A stretch of 64,000 bases of DNA from Pseudomonas sp. AB6 (GTDB lineage: Bacteria; Pseudomonadota; Gammaproteobacteria; Pseudomonadales; Pseudomonadaceae): contig NZ_JAVIWJ010000001.1 of the NCBI RefSeq assembly GCF_034314105.1, positions 2,233,501 to 2,297,500 of the forward strand, written 5' to 3'. Both the position numbers and the translations under genes were made by a program. The notes beneath the pieces were generated by a model. It searched no databases and was not told the origin of the DNA. It saw only the letters and a program-made list of their open reading frames with translations. Shown here one piece after another: positions 45,737 through 55,703 of the stretch (positions within the stretch are counted from its first letter, which is position 1; each line of letters begins with the position of its first letter).

Positions 45737-47149
45737 GTGAATTGTGCAAAGACACTTGCCCCGCCTAAAGATCTACTGCCGCTCAATCGCACAGCTCGCG
45801 TTCGTCTAGAACTTCGCTCGCTGATGGCACTGGCATTGCCAATCATCATTGCGCAACTGGCCTATACCGCGATGGGGTTTGTCGATGCCGTGATGGCGGG
45901 CAACGTCGGCCCTCGTGACTTGGCGGCCGTGGCCTTGGGCAACTCGATCTGGGTGCCGATCTATTTGCTGATGACCGGCATATTGTTGGCGACCACGCCC
46001 AAAGTCGCGCAGCGGCATGGTGCGGGTCAAACTTCGGAAATAGGCTCCTTGGTGCGGCAGGCATTGTGGTTAGCGTCGACGGTGGGTGTTATCGCCGCGC
46101 TGCTGCTGTTGAGCGCTGAACCGGTGCTGCATCTGATGAGCGTTGATCCGGTACTGATCGAACCCTGTATGCGATACCTGCGCGGCATCGCTTGCGGCAT
46201 GCCCGCTACGGCGTTGTTCTACGTATTGCGCTGCCTCAGTGATGCCCTGGGCCGAACCCGTCCGAGCATGGTGCTGGGTCTCTGCGGCCTGGCGTTGAAT
46301 ATTCCGCTGAATTACATCTTCATCTACGGCCACTTCGGCATGCCGGCGCTTGGCGGGGTTGGTTGCGGATGGGCCACTGCCATTGTGATGTGGGGGATTT
46401 TTTTGGGCATGATTGCCTGGGTACGCCGAGCGCCGGTCTATAAGCCGAGCGCCGTTTTTAGCCACTTCGAATGGCCGCAATGGGCAGTGATCAAACGCCT
46501 GATCGATATCGGTTTACCTATCGGCATCGCCGTGTTTGCCGAGGCCAGTATTTTTGCCGTGATCGCACTGCTGATCGGCAGTCTAGGCTCGAACGTGGTG
46601 GCCGGGCATCAAATCGCCCTCAACTTCAGCTCGCTGGTGTTCATGATCCCGTTTTCGCTGGGCATGGCGGTCACCGTGCGGGTCGGCCAGGCCCTAGGCC
46701 GCAATGCGCCACGAGACGCACGTTTTACTGCCGGTGTCGGCATGGCGACGGCGTTGTTTTACGCGTGCTTTTCGGCCAGTTTGATGCTGCTTATGCGTGA
46801 GCACATCGCCAGGATTTATACTGCCGACCCACTGGTGATAAAGCTGGCCGCTTCGTTGATTGTGTTTTCGGCGCTGTTCCAGTTTTCCGACGCGATTCAG
46901 GTCACCGCAGCAGGTGCGTTGCGCGGTTATCAAGACACACGGGTAACAATGATCCTGACATTGTTCGCCTACTGGGGAGTGGGTTTGCCGGTCGGCTACC
47001 TTCTCGGCCTGACCGACGTGCTCGGCCCCGCCAGTGGACCCGGCGGCCTGTGGCAGGGGTTGATTGTCGGCCTATCCTGCGCGGCGTTGATGCTGTCGAT
47101 GCGCTTGGTCAGCAGTGCGCGCAAGCGGATTCGGATGGCGGCAAGGTAA
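45737..47149 (+). CDS. MATE-family multidrug efflux transporter (NorM/PmpM-like)
   Basis: A 470-residue twelve-helix antiporter. Each half starts with the MATE pattern ([57 protein letters not shown]), and the N-half aspartate used for proton or sodium coupling is in VDAVMAG. It exports cationic drugs or dyes. A GTG start at 45737 has GGAC upstream; no ATG fits better. It is divergent from pdxB in a small shared promoter region and followed by a REP unit. Confidence 0.88.
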   Translation: MNCAKTLAPPKDLLPLNRTARVRLELRSLMALALPIIIAQLAYTAMGFVDAVMAGNVGPRDLAAVALGNSIWVPIYLLMTGILLATTPKVAQRHGAGQTSEIGSLVRQALWLASTVGVIAALLLLSAEPVLHLMSVDPVLIEPCMRYLRGIACGMPATALFYVLRCLSDALGRTRPSMVLGLCGLALNIPLNYIFIYGHFGMPALGGVGCGWATAIVMWGIFLGMIAWVRRAPVYKPSAVFSHFEWPQWAVIKRLIDIGLPIGIAVFAEASIFAVIALLIGSLGSNVVAGHQIALNFSSLVFMIPFSLGMAVTVRVGQALGRNAPRDARFTAGVGMATALFYACFSASLMLLMREHIARIYTADPLVIKLAASLIVFSALFQFSDAIQVTAAGALRGYQDTRVTMILTLFAYWGVGLPVGYLLGLTDVLGPASGPGGLWQGLIVGLSCAALMLSMRLVSSARKRIRMAAR

Positions 47150-47157
47150 TCCCGGCA

Positions 47158-47186
47158 CTGTGGGACCGAATTTATTCGGGAAGGCT
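47158..47186. repeat. REP unit after the MATE gene
   Basis: The sequence CTGTGGGACCGAATTTATTC and following GGGAAGG is a single Pseudomonas-type REP unit, 9 bases beyond the stop of the MATE gene. Confidence 0.75.
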
Positions 47187-47291
47187 TCAGTCCTGACACC
47201 CTGCAACCTCAAACCACACAAAAAGTGCCACACAGTTTGCTGTGCGACAGCGCGGCGTCGAAGACGTGGCGGACCCTCCTACAGAATCTGA

Positions 47292-47546
47292 TCAATCAAT
47301 CTTCTTGCGAATCCAGTACACATACGTCCCGCCGTCAGCCTGTTGCTCGACCAGTTCATGACCCAGGAACACACAAAACTTGGGAATATCGCGACGGGTT
47401 GAAGGGTCGGTGGCGATGACTTTGAGCAAGCCGCCCGCATGTAAATCCCGCACCTTTTGGTGCAGCATCATCACCGGCTCTGGGCAACTTAGGCCGCTGG
47501 CGTCAAGAACCGCGTCAACCGGCAAAGTATCGATGAGTTCGGGCAT
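47292..47546 (-). CDS. tusA: sulfur carrier protein TusA
   Basis: An 84-residue TusA. The catalytic cysteine is in [14 protein letters not shown], and [18 protein letters not shown] is the conserved end of the fold. TusA passes persulfide sulfur from IscS to TusD-like proteins and then MnmA for 2-thiouridine in tRNA, and supplies molybdopterin synthesis. The start at 47546 is supported by GGAGAG; the frame to 47582 is longer but less typical. It lies 74 bases downstream of rlmM on the same strand and may be co-transcribed. Confidence 0.93.
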   Translation of the reverse strand: MPELIDTLPVDAVLDASGLSCPEPVMMLHQKVRDLHAGGLLKVIATDPSTRRDIPKFCVFLGHELVEQQADGGTYVYWIRKKID

Positions 47547-47620
47547 AGGTCTCTCCAAAAGCTGGCGGGTATTGTCACCCAATAAGCGAATGCCGCCAAT
47601 TTCGCCGGGTAGGCTCAGAA

Positions 47621-48685
47621 TTAACGGCGCTTGCCGTCCAGTCGACGCAAATGGCAGGTGACTTCTTCGCGGTCGTGGTACAGCTGTTTGCAGCCAATGC
47701 TGACGTTGATCCCACGATCAGCAAAACCTTCTTCGATGCGTAACAACAGGCGACGCACTTCGGCAAAGCGCTGTTTCATTGGCAATTTCAAGTTAACCAC
47801 GGCTTCACGGCACAAGCCCTCCCCCAGCCAGGTTTCTAACAACGCAGCGTTGCGCGCAGGTTTTTCGACGATGTCACACACCATCCAATCCACCGGATGA
47901 CGTGGCTTAAACGTAAAGCCGTCGGCCATCAAATGCTGCACTAAACCAGTGTCCATCAGGCTCTCGGCCATCGGCCCGTTATCGATGGCGGTCACGAGCA
48001 TTCCACGACGCACCAGTTGATAGGTCCAGCCACCTGGCGCGGCACCGAGATCGACAGCGGTCATCTCACCCGACAGGCGCTCATCCCATTGATCACGGGG
48101 AATGAAATGATGCCACGCCTCTTCCAGCTTCAAGGTCGAGCGGCTAGGCGATTCACGGGGGAACTTCAAACGTGGGATGCCCATGGGCCACATCGCCGAA
48201 TTATTAGCCTCTGCCATGCCGAGGAAGACTTCGCGCCCACTCTTGAAGGTCAGCAACAAACGCGGTTTGCTGGCGTCTTCCGTCAGTTTGCCCGCGTTGG
48301 CCAATGCCTTGCGCAACGGCGCTTCGAATTTTTTGCAGAAGTTCGACAGTTCTTTGCCGTCGTTGGTATCGACCACCTCCAGCCACAGGCTGCCGAAGAC
48401 CGGAAAACCTGCCAGCTGCGCCAAAATCACGCTGATACGGTCGGTTTCCGGCAGATCGAGAAACACCCCCCGCGCCCATTGCCGAGGAAAAATCAACTCG
48501 GCAAAGCGCTGCCCCTTCATCAAACGTGCGGCGCCGTCTTCTTCGGTGCACACGAACTCGGCACAGGCCGCGTTGGTTTTGGCTTTGGCGTATCCGGCCA
48601 CGTTCAGGCGAGCGGCATGCTCGGCAATTTCTGAACAGACTTCGCTTTCGAAGCCCGGCCGGCAGTGCATAAACAGGGTGTTCAT
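47621..48685 (-). CDS. rlmM: 23S rRNA C2498 2'-O-methyltransferase RlmM
   Basis: A 354-residue RlmM. It has an N-terminal THUMP-like region (residues about 1-170) and the Rossmann SAM-binding domain with [18 protein letters not shown]. The K-D-K-E set is represented by Lys in the region [12 protein letters not shown] in DNGPMAES or [10 protein letters not shown], and K in [10 protein letters not shown]. Length and N-terminus [20 protein letters not shown] match. It methylates C2498 in the peptidyl-transferase region before ribosome assembly. AGGAGAAA precedes the ATG. Divergent from acnA. Confidence 0.95.
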   Translation of the reverse strand: MNTLFMHCRPGFESEVCSEIAEHAARLNVAGYAKAKTNAACAEFVCTEEDGAARLMKGQRFAELIFPRQWARGVFLDLPETDRISVILAQLAGFPVFGSLWLEVVDTNDGKELSNFCKKFEAPLRKALANAGKLTEDASKPRLLLTFKSGREVFLGMAEANNSAMWPMGIPRLKFPRESPSRSTLKLEEAWHHFIPRDQWDERLSGEMTAVDLGAAPGGWTYQLVRRGMLVTAIDNGPMAESLMDTGLVQHLMADGFTFKPRHPVDWMVCDIVEKPARNAALLETWLGEGLCREAVVNLKLPMKQRFAEVRRLLLRIEEGFADRGINVSIGCKQLYHDREEVTCHLRRLDGKRR

Positions 48686-48917
48686 CTATTTCTCCTGGGC
48701 AGTGGCGAAACATTTAGCCACTGCGCGGCGCTTGAGGTGAGCCTCAAGGCTTAAAAGCGGCGCATGATAGCCCAATCATGAACCACTGGCCCCGTTCTGC
48801 GGTCCAGTAATACTCAAGCCATTGGCCAGCACCACCCCTCAGACCGCATCAATGTTGGTTTAAGACGCTGTTCAATTCCAAGGTCCGTACCGTGCGGACT
48901 CGTCAAGGAGTTATGTC

Positions 48918-51686
48918 ATGCCCTCCCTCGATAGCCTGAAAAGCCTCAAAACATTAGAAATCGATAATAAGACCTACCATTATTTCAGCCTGCCAGAAGC
49001 TGCAAAAACCCTGGGCGACCTGGACACGCTGCCGATGTCGTTGAAAGTGCTGCTGGAAAACCTGCTGCGCTGGGAAGACAACAAGACCGTTACCGGCACC
49101 GACCTCAAAGCCTTGGCCGCTTGGCTCACCGAGCGCCGTTCGGACCGGGAAATTCAATACCGCCCGGCTCGGGTGCTGATGCAAGACTTTACCGGCGTGC
49201 CGGCGGTGGTCGATTTGGCGGCCATGCGCGCCGCCGTGGCCAAAGCGGGGGGTGATCCACAACGTATCAACCCTCTGTCGCCTGTAGATCTGGTGATCGA
49301 CCACTCGGTGATGGTCGATAAGTTCGGCGATGCCAGCGCCTTTGGCCAGAACGTCGACATCGAAATGCAGCGCAACGGTGAGCGTTACGCGTTCTTGCGT
49401 TGGGGTCAAAGCGCCTTCGACAACTTCAGCGTGGTGCCACCGGGCACCGGGATCTGTCACCAGGTCAACCTGGAATACCTCGGGCGCACGGTGTGGACCA
49501 AAGACGAGGATGGCCGCACCTACGCCTTCCCGGACACCCTGGTCGGCACGGACTCCCACACCACCATGATCAATGGTTTGGGCGTGCTCGGTTGGGGCGT
49601 CGGCGGTATCGAAGCGGAAGCGGCGATGCTCGGGCAACCGGTGTCGATGCTGATTCCGGAGGTCATCGGTTTCAAGCTGATCGGCAAGCTAAAAGAAGGC
49701 ATTACTGCCACCGACCTGGTACTGACCGTCACGCAGATGCTGCGTAAAAAAGGCGTGGTCGGTAAATTTGTCGAGTTTTACGGCGACGGGCTGGCCGATC
49801 TACCACTGGCCGATCGCGCCACTATCGCCAACATGGCGCCGGAATATGGCGCAACTTGCGGCTTCTTCCCGGTCGACGACATCACCCTGAACTACTTGCG
49901 CTTGTCCGGGCGTCCTGCCGAAACCGTAAAACTGGTGGAGGCCTACTGCAAAGCCCAAGGCCTATGGCGCCTGCCGGGTAAAGAGCCAGTATTCACCGAC
50001 AGCCTTGACCTGGACATGAGCACCGTTGAAGCCAGCCTCGCCGGGCCGAAGCGTCCGCAAGATCGAGTCTCGCTGCCCGACGTCGCACAAGCGTTCAGCG
50101 ATTTTCTGGGCCTGCAAATCGCGCCATCACATAAAGAAGAAGGTCGACTGGAAAGTGAAGGCGGGGGTGGTGTCGCGGTGGGGAACGCCGACCTGATTGG
50201 TGAAGCAGACTACGAGTACCAAGGCCATACCTATCGCCTGAAAAACGGCGCGGTCGTTATCGCGGCCATTACCTCCTGCACCAACACCTCAAACCCCAGC
50301 GTGATGATGGCGGCGGGACTGGTGGCAAAAAAAGCCGTGGAAAAAGGGTTGAAGAGCAAACCGTGGGTCAAGACGTCATTGGCGCCGGGCTCCAAAGTGG
50401 TCACCGACTACTATAAAGCGGCCGGGCTGACCCAATACCTCGATGCGCTGGGCTTTGATTTGGTCGGCTACGGCTGCACCACTTGCATCGGCAACTCCGG
50501 ACCGTTGGAGGCACCTATTGAGAAAGCTATCCAACAGTCGGACTTGACGGTTGCCTCGGTACTGTCTGGCAACCGCAACTTCGAAGGCCGTGTACACCCG
50601 CTGGTCAAGACCAACTGGCTCGCCTCTCCTCCGTTGGTCGTGGCCTATGCCTTGGCGGGCAGCGTGCGTATCGACATCAGCACCGAATCGCTGGGCGACG
50701 GCTCGGATGGCAAACCGGTGTACCTGCGCGATATCTGGCCGAGCCAGAAGGAAATCGCTGACGCCGTTGCCCAGGTCAACACCGGTATGTTCCACAAGGA
50801 ATACGCCGAAGTGTTTGCCGGTGACGCGCAATGGCAATCGATTGAAGTGCCTCAAGCCGCGACTTATGTCTGGCAGGATGACTCCACCTACATCCAGCAC
50901 CCGCCATTTTTCGACAATATTGCCGGGCCACTGCCGGTGATCGAAGACGTGGGCGGTGCGAGCATCCTGGCGTTGCTGGGTGACTCGGTGACCACCGACC
51001 ACATCTCCCCTGCCGGAAATATCAAGGCTGACAGCCCAGCCGGTCGCTACCTGCGGCAAAAAGGCGTCGAACCCCGCGACTTCAACTCCTACGGCTCGCG
51101 CCGGGGTAACCATGAAGTCATGATGCGCGGCACGTTCGCCAACATCCGCATCCGCAACGAGATGCTGGGTGGCGAAGAAGGCGGCTATACGATCCATATT
51201 CCCACCGAGGAAAAACTACCGATCTATGACGCGGCCATGCGTTACCAGACCGAAGGCACGCCGCTGGTGGTGTTTGCCGGTCTGGAATATGGCACTGGCT
51301 CTAGCCGAGACTGGGCCGCAAAGGGCACTAACCTCCTAGGCATCAAGGCGGTTATCGCTGAAAGCTTCGAGCGGATTCACCGCTCTAATCTGGTAGGTAT
51401 GGGCGTATTACCTTTGCAATTCAAAAACGGCCAAAGTCGCAAGACGCTGAAGCTGAAGGGCGATGAAAAAGTCGACATCAGTGGTTTGACCCACGCCGAG
51501 TTACGCCCTGGGATGAGTTTGAAACTGACCATCACCCGCACTGACGGCAGCCATGAAGACGTCGAAGTGCTGTGCCGGATCGATACCCTCAATGAAGTTG
51601 AATACTTCAAGGCGGGTGGCATTCTGCACTATGTGTTGCGTCAGTTGATTGGCAATACAGGAGGTCCGCAAGCCATCGCAAGCTGA
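48918..51686 (+). CDS. acnA: aconitate hydratase A
   Basis: A 922-residue aconitase A/IRP1-type enzyme. The [4Fe-4S] cluster cysteines are in [12 protein letters not shown] and [12 protein letters not shown]. Catalytic segments include the histidine and aspartate in [32 protein letters not shown] and [12 protein letters not shown]. It interconverts citrate, cis-aconitate and isocitrate in the TCA cycle and is the oxidant-stable isoform in many species. AAGGAG precedes the ATG by 7 bases. The order rlmM-acnA-Aer receptor is the Pseudomonas arrangement. Confidence 0.97.
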   Translation: MPSLDSLKSLKTLEIDNKTYHYFSLPEAAKTLGDLDTLPMSLKVLLENLLRWEDNKTVTGTDLKALAAWLTERRSDREIQYRPARVLMQDFTGVPAVVDLAAMRAAVAKAGGDPQRINPLSPVDLVIDHSVMVDKFGDASAFGQNVDIEMQRNGERYAFLRWGQSAFDNFSVVPPGTGICHQVNLEYLGRTVWTKDEDGRTYAFPDTLVGTDSHTTMINGLGVLGWGVGGIEAEAAMLGQPVSMLIPEVIGFKLIGKLKEGITATDLVLTVTQMLRKKGVVGKFVEFYGDGLADLPLADRATIANMAPEYGATCGFFPVDDITLNYLRLSGRPAETVKLVEAYCKAQGLWRLPGKEPVFTDSLDLDMSTVEASLAGPKRPQDRVSLPDVAQAFSDFLGLQIAPSHKEEGRLESEGGGGVAVGNADLIGEADYEYQGHTYRLKNGAVVIAAITSCTNTSNPSVMMAAGLVAKKAVEKGLKSKPWVKTSLAPGSKVVTDYYKAAGLTQYLDALGFDLVGYGCTTCIGNSGPLEAPIEKAIQQSDLTVASVLSGNRNFEGRVHPLVKTNWLASPPLVVAYALAGSVRIDISTESLGDGSDGKPVYLRDIWPSQKEIADAVAQVNTGMFHKEYAEVFAGDAQWQSIEVPQAATYVWQDDSTYIQHPPFFDNIAGPLPVIEDVGGASILALLGDSVTTDHISPAGNIKADSPAGRYLRQKGVEPRDFNSYGSRRGNHEVMMRGTFANIRIRNEMLGGEEGGYTIHIPTEEKLPIYDAAMRYQTEGTPLVVFAGLEYGTGSSRDWAAKGTNLLGIKAVIAESFERIHRSNLVGMGVLPLQFKNGQSRKTLKLKGDEKVDISGLTHAELRPGMSLKLTITRTDGSHEDVEVLCRIDTLNEVEYFKAGGILHYVLRQLIGNTGGPQAIAS

Positions 51687-52084
51687 TCGGTTCACGTTAT
51701 TGACCCAGCGTTTGTCGCCATGCGGGCTGCAGGCGCTGGTATTTTTAGCCAAACGGGCTGGCTGGCCCGCGATGGAGTGCAAAGCACGCCCATCGAAAAC
51801 GAGCCCGGACCCAACTGATCATAAGTCCAATTTCCTTCCGAATAAGTGAGTGTTAGCGTAAAAGGCCGACGGTGATGGGTGCCTGGCACTCACGTTTTTG
51901 TTTGGCCGTCCAAATGAACACCTTGAATTGTCGAACAATATGCAGAAATAAGACCCCGCAAACGGGGGTCACAGCACCCGACTCCCATGTTAACGAGGTA
52001 AATTTTGAGTGTTCTTTAAAAAAGACGCTTAATTTTTCTACTATTTGGCCGATACCACGCTATAGCCCAGCGGATCGAACAGCC
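51687..52084. other. intergenic region between acnA and the aerotaxis gene
   Basis: No gene is supported. The frame open from 51872 is the antecedent of the receptor gene and lacks a ribosome-binding site. A short stem GACCCC / GGGGTC (around 51952-51970) lies in the middle and may fold in RNA. A FliA-type promoter lies near the right end. Confidence 0.5.
52030..52055 (+). promoter_or_regulatory. FliA (sigma-28)-type promoter for the aerotaxis receptor
   Basis: TAAT, 14 bases, then GCCGATAC matches the flagellar sigma factor consensus TAAA-N15-GCCGATAA with one change in each box and one base less spacing. It lies 30 bases before the receptor start. Control by the flagellar regulon is expected for a chemoreceptor of this type. 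Confidence 0.65.
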
Positions 52085-53650
52085 ATGCGTAATAACCAGC
52101 CCATCACTCAACGCGAACGGACGTTTCCCGCGCAACAACGGTTGATATCAACCACCGATGCCAAGGGCGTAATCACCTACTGCAATGATGCGTTTGTCGA
52201 GATCAGCGGATTTTCCCGCGAAGAACTGCTTCGCGCACCGCACAATACGGTCCGCCACCCCGATGTGCCGTCTGCGGTCTTCGACCATATGTGGAGCACC
52301 CTAAAGCAAGCGCAGCCCTGGATGGGGATCGTTAAAAATCGTAGCAAAAACGGCGATTTCTATTGGGTGAACGCCTACGTCACGCCGATGTTTGAGAACA
52401 ATCAGTGCGTAGGTTATGAGTCGGTACGGGTCAAGCCCACTGCGGAACAAATCCGTCGCGCTGAAGCGCTGTACTTGCGCGTGAATCTGGGAAAATCGGC
52501 GGTTCCTGGCCGAGATAAATGGCTGCCTGTGTTACAAGACTGGGTTCCATTCATCATGGTCAGCCAGCTAAGTTTTTTGATCGGTGCGTGGCTGAACTCC
52601 AATTGGGGCTTCGCACTGGCGGCCGTATTATCGGTACCGCTAGGCCTGCTCGGCTTGACTTGGCAACAACGTGGCATCAAGCGCCTGTTAAAACTGGCCG
52701 AGCAAACCACATCTGACCCCTTGATTGCTCAAATGTATACCGACAGCCGTGGACCACAGGCCCGACTGGAAATGTCCATTCTCAGTCAGGAGGCGCGCTT
52801 GAGGACGTGCCTGACACGCTTGCAAGACACCGCCGAACAACTGACTGACCAAGCCAAGCAGTCGGACACCCTCGCCCACGCCAGCTCTTCGGGACTGGAG
52901 CGTCAACGCGTCGAAACCGAACAGGTGGCCACAGCCGTTAATCAGATGGCGGCGACCACTCAAGAAGTTGCCAGCCATGTGCAACGCACTGCGGAGGCGA
53001 CCCAGCAAGCCAATGAACTGACGCGACGAGGTCGTAATATTGCTGGCGAAACCCGCGCCGCTATCCAGCGCCTGTCTGCCGCTGTCGGCGAAACAGGGCT
53101 GACCGTGACCCAGTTGGCCAGAGACAGCAACGAAATCGGCAGCGTAGTCGATGTGATCAAGGGCATTGCTGATCAAACCAATCTGCTGGCGCTGAACGCC
53201 GCCATCGAAGCCGCTCGCGCCGGAGAAATGGGCCGGGGGTTCGCAGTAGTCGCCGATGAAGTTCGCCAACTGGCACAACGCACCGCCGAATCCACCGGAC
53301 AAATTCACGGCCTCATCGCTAAACTTCAACAAACGGCTACTGCGGCGGTGCAAACCATGGACGCCGGTCATCGCCAGGCAGAAGAAGGCGTTGCCAGGGT
53401 AATGGAAGCCGATCAGGCCTTGGCTGGCATCAGCGACGCCGTGGCCAACATTACCGACATGACCACCCAAATCGCCGCAGCAACCGAAGAGCAAAGCGCC
53501 GTCGCGGAGGAAATCAGCCGTAATATCAGCACCATTGCCGAACTCGCGGATAAAACCTCAGACGAAGCGCGGCGCTCGGCGCAATTGAGCGGTGAGCTGA
53601 CCAGTACAGCACATACTCAGTACTCACTAGTTGAGCGCTTTAATCGGTAG
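52085..53650 (+). CDS. aer: aerotaxis receptor (Aer-like PAS-MCP)
   Basis: A 521-residue receptor. An N-terminal PAS domain (residues about 15-115, with [28 protein letters not shown] and [17 protein letters not shown]) resembles the FAD-binding domain of Aer. A hydrophobic anchor follows ([19 protein letters not shown] to [10 protein letters not shown]), then a HAMP-like link and the MCP signalling domain with [19 protein letters not shown]. No periplasmic sensor exists, so it senses redox inside the cell. The ATG at 52085 gives the family's usual length, though only a weak GGA precedes it. A terminator follows. Confidence 0.9.
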   Translation: MRNNQPITQRERTFPAQQRLISTTDAKGVITYCNDAFVEISGFSREELLRAPHNTVRHPDVPSAVFDHMWSTLKQAQPWMGIVKNRSKNGDFYWVNAYVTPMFENNQCVGYESVRVKPTAEQIRRAEALYLRVNLGKSAVPGRDKWLPVLQDWVPFIMVSQLSFLIGAWLNSNWGFALAAVLSVPLGLLGLTWQQRGIKRLLKLAEQTTSDPLIAQMYTDSRGPQARLEMSILSQEARLRTCLTRLQDTAEQLTDQAKQSDTLAHASSSGLERQRVETEQVATAVNQMAATTQEVASHVQRTAEATQQANELTRRGRNIAGETRAAIQRLSAAVGETGLTVTQLARDSNEIGSVVDVIKGIADQTNLLALNAAIEAARAGEMGRGFAVVADEVRQLAQRTAESTGQIHGLIAKLQQTATAAVQTMDAGHRQAEEGVARVMEADQALAGISDAVANITDMTTQIAAATEEQSAVAEEISRNISTIAELADKTSDEARRSAQLSGELTSTAHTQYSLVERFNR

Positions 53651-53672
53651 TTGCTAATCGTTGTATCAGAAG

Positions 53673-53703
53673 CCCCGACAGACTTGTTTGTTGGGGTTTT
53701 TTA
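53673..53703 (+). terminator. intrinsic terminator after the aerotaxis receptor
   Basis: CCCCGACA and TGTTGGGG pair over 8 positions (one G-T) around an 8-base loop, followed by TTTTTT, 23 bases after the stop. Confidence 0.88.
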
Positions 53704-53890
53704 TTGGGTGGAATTTAGATCGTAGGAAATTTCACACACTTAACCCATTTAGGATACAAACCACTTTAGTGAAAATTTTTTCACCACAGATTGAACTTGA
53801 CTTAGTTAGCAAAACGCTATTGGTTGAATAATGATAGGTAGGCCTGTCAAAACGATCACTAACATTAATTAATCTTAGTCAGGAATAAAA
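53704..53890 (+). promoter_or_regulatory. A+T-rich promoter region of the first Ig-repeat gene
   Basis: This 187-base region has A+T runs such as GTGAAAATTTTTTC and the segment ACCCATTTAGGATAC (53743-53757), which resembles ACCCAAATGGATAC upstream of the second gene (54702-54715). TAACATTA occurs at 53860-53867. I cannot define -35 and -10 boxes with confidence. Confidence 0.4.
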
Positions 53891-54556
53891 ATGACCAATC
53901 AACCAAAGCATAGCTTAGAGGCCCCTACTGTTCCGGCAGCAGAGCCAGACGGTTTAATTAAAGTTGCCGATCTTCAAAGCGACATTGTCGTTCATTTACC
54001 GGTTTGGAGAGGAGCGATATCTCTCGATAGTTACCAACTGTTGGTGAACGGACTCACTATCGGGGATCCCGTTCAATTACCCACCCCCCTTCCAGACGTC
54101 GGTAGTTTGTTGACCCGACTCATTCCCATAGCAACTGAGCTCATGAACGATGGAAATTATTCAATCGCCTATCGAACAATTTCGTTCCCAGGACAAAATA
54201 TATTCGATTCTGAGATGACTGTAATCAAGATCGATCGTACCGCACCGGGCGCAGCCCTGCTGGCTCCAATCATCTTTCCTAACATTACATTCGGTGACTC
54301 CCTCGCAGGCTTGATCCCCGGTTATGCCGGGATGGGACGGGGCGACCGTATTCAAACGGTGTGTAATGGAGTGCATGGACCTGTGATTTTGGTAGAGCCT
54401 GAGAACCTCACAACTTCATTAATAAAAATTCAGTTCGATAAAGCATTTTTGCTTTCTTTCGAAACCGATAAACTCGTGATCAATTACTCCATCACTGATC
54501 GTGCGGGCAATGTATCCATCACCTCTAAAACCATGGAATTAACCATAAACCAATAG
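53891..54556 (+). CDS. leaderless two-repeat Ig-like protein
   Basis: A 221-residue protein with no signal peptide or membrane segment, made of two Ig-like beta units (residues about 12-115 and 118-219). Shared marks are YQLLVNGLTIGDPVQL, then IDRTAPGAALLAPIIFP, PGYAGMGRGDRIQT and ITDRAGNVSI. The order and wording match repeats 1 and 2 of the 619-residue protein at 58542-60401, so the two are paralogues. No catalytic motif is visible and the function is unknown. The start is the first ATG of the frame with AGGAA before it. A terminator follows, so it is a single-gene unit. Confidence 0.8.
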   Translation: MTNQPKHSLEAPTVPAAEPDGLIKVADLQSDIVVHLPVWRGAISLDSYQLLVNGLTIGDPVQLPTPLPDVGSLLTRLIPIATELMNDGNYSIAYRTISFPGQNIFDSEMTVIKIDRTAPGAALLAPIIFPNITFGDSLAGLIPGYAGMGRGDRIQTVCNGVHGPVILVEPENLTTSLIKIQFDKAFLLSFETDKLVINYSITDRAGNVSITSKTMELTINQ

Positions 54557-54575
54557 TTTTTTGCATATTGTAAAA

Positions 54576-54598
54576 AACAGGCAGCTGGTCTGCCGGTT
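54576..54598 (+). terminator. intrinsic terminator after the two-repeat gene
   Basis: Stem GGCAG / CTGCC with flanking AAC / GTT pairs (one mismatch) and a CTGGT loop is followed by a run of seven T residues, 20 bases after the stop. Confidence 0.85.
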
Positions 54599-54637
54599 TT
54601 TTTATTTTTGTCGACGTTAAGTAGATTCCCATGGGCT

Positions 54638-54675
54638 TGTAGGAATAAATCCGCCCATGTAAGTTTATTCCTACA
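54638..54675. repeat. 12-bp perfect inverted repeat (REP-like)
   Basis: TGTAGGAATAAA and TTTATTCCTACA pair perfectly over 12 bases around a 14-base centre, at the left of the 409-base gap between the first two Ig-repeat genes. The outer sequence resembles the TGTAGGA start of Pseudomonas REP units, so it is probably a divergent REPIN. The rest of the gap, to 54965, shows only the A+T-rich promoter region of the next gene. Confidence 0.7.
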
Positions 54676-54965
54676 GCGAATGTTACATATTAGAAAACCC
54701 TACCCAAATGGATACGATACTTGACAAATTTCCCGACTAACATTACTTGTAGATGACTCGTTCATTACCTATCGGCCGGAACACCAGCGCCATCACTCCA
54801 ACCTCACTTTAACTAGAAAAACACGTACGCAGCAGTTAACCTTTGACTAGACGCCGTCGTGCAGTCACACACGGCAATGTATTTCCCAGGATCAAATGAT
54901 CACCGTGACCTATACATCCAATGCGGCAAAAATTTCAATCTCACTATTCGGAAGGATTATTAAAC

Positions 54966-55607
54966 ATGGACGATAACCAGTCGCCTGGCTCTCCTCCCAT
55001 CAAGAAAAAAAAGCTGCCGACGGAAAGTAACCGTCCAGCTCGGCGAGACAGCCCTAGCAAACCCGGCTTGCCCGCAGGCCCTCAATTTCCGACAGAAACA
55101 CAAGACAGCCCTAATTTCACTTCGACAACCGAGGAGATGTCACTTAATTACGATCATGAGACAGCGGTTGAATACGCGGCTGCATTGCCAGCCCTGATTT
55201 CCGGGCATCTGGCGGCCCCCTCGCTGGAGGACGTCGATCCAACGTCAGTGTCCCTCGACCAAGCCGGAAAAGGTTTCAGGGTGCTGATACCGGGGTCTGC
55301 GCACCTCGAACCTGGTGACGAGTTCAACCTGCTATGGGGAGGGGCGGTTTACCCAAAACAAATTATTGATGCGACGAACGCGAACCAAACGGTCATAGGC
55401 AGCGAATGGCTGTTTCACAGCCCAAGGTCTCATCTTCAGCAAGGCAAAGTAGAGGTGTGTTACGACGTTTACCGTAACGGCCAAAGGATCGGCACCTCAG
55501 CGATTCTGTACGTCAACCTGCACGAGTCCTACACCACAAACGACAAACACAAGAGCCGTAAAACCTCTTTTCAACGCAGAAGTAGACCGAACCGGAAGAA
55601 ACCCTGA
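54966..55607 (+). CDS. leaderless single-repeat Ig-like protein with basic ends
   Basis: A 213-residue protein. Residues 1-50 are Pro/Lys-rich and likely unfolded (SPPIKKKKLPTESNRP). A beta unit spans about 85-190 (LEPGDEFNLLWGGAVYP then GKVEVCYDVYRNGQRIGTS), and the tail is Arg/Lys-rich. The unit's end resembles GEVALRYEVLRNNILIGSS in repeat 3 of the 619-residue protein on the other side of the autotransporter. No signal peptide. The start at 54966 has GGAAGGA upstream; the frame is open from 54921. Function unknown; the basic tail could bind nucleic acid or an acidic partner. Confidence 0.78.
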   Translation: MDDNQSPGSPPIKKKKLPTESNRPARRDSPSKPGLPAGPQFPTETQDSPNFTSTTEEMSLNYDHETAVEYAAALPALISGHLAAPSLEDVDPTSVSLDQAGKGFRVLIPGSAHLEPGDEFNLLWGGAVYPKQIIDATNANQTVIGSEWLFHSPRSHLQQGKVEVCYDVYRNGQRIGTSAILYVNLHESYTTNDKHKSRKTSFQRRSRPNRKKP

Positions 55608-55618
55608 CGGCCAAAATC

Positions 55619-55651
55619 AAAACCCCCAGTGAGTGATCACCAGGGGTTTTT
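55619..55651. terminator. bidirectional terminator between convergent genes
   Basis: AAAACCCC and GGGGTTTT(T) form a stem around the AGTGAGTGATCACC centre, between the single-repeat gene and the autotransporter gene that reads toward it. Both sides carry A or T tracts. Confidence 0.85.
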
Positions 55652-55669
55652 GAGGTACTCGATGCAGAG

Positions 55670-55703
55670 TAAAAAGCCTTCGATATCAACCCATCAGAAG
55701 GCT
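55670..55703 (-). terminator. intrinsic terminator overlapping the autotransporter stop
   Basis: On the reverse strand AGCCTTC and GAAGGCT pair over 7 bases, and the second arm is followed by TTTTT. The first arm includes the last codons of the autotransporter gene, so the hairpin forms as translation ends. Confidence 0.75.

Noticed and set aside
51872..52084. N-terminal extension of the aerotaxis receptor
   Set aside because: It would make the protein longer than the family and place the FliA-type promoter inside the gene.
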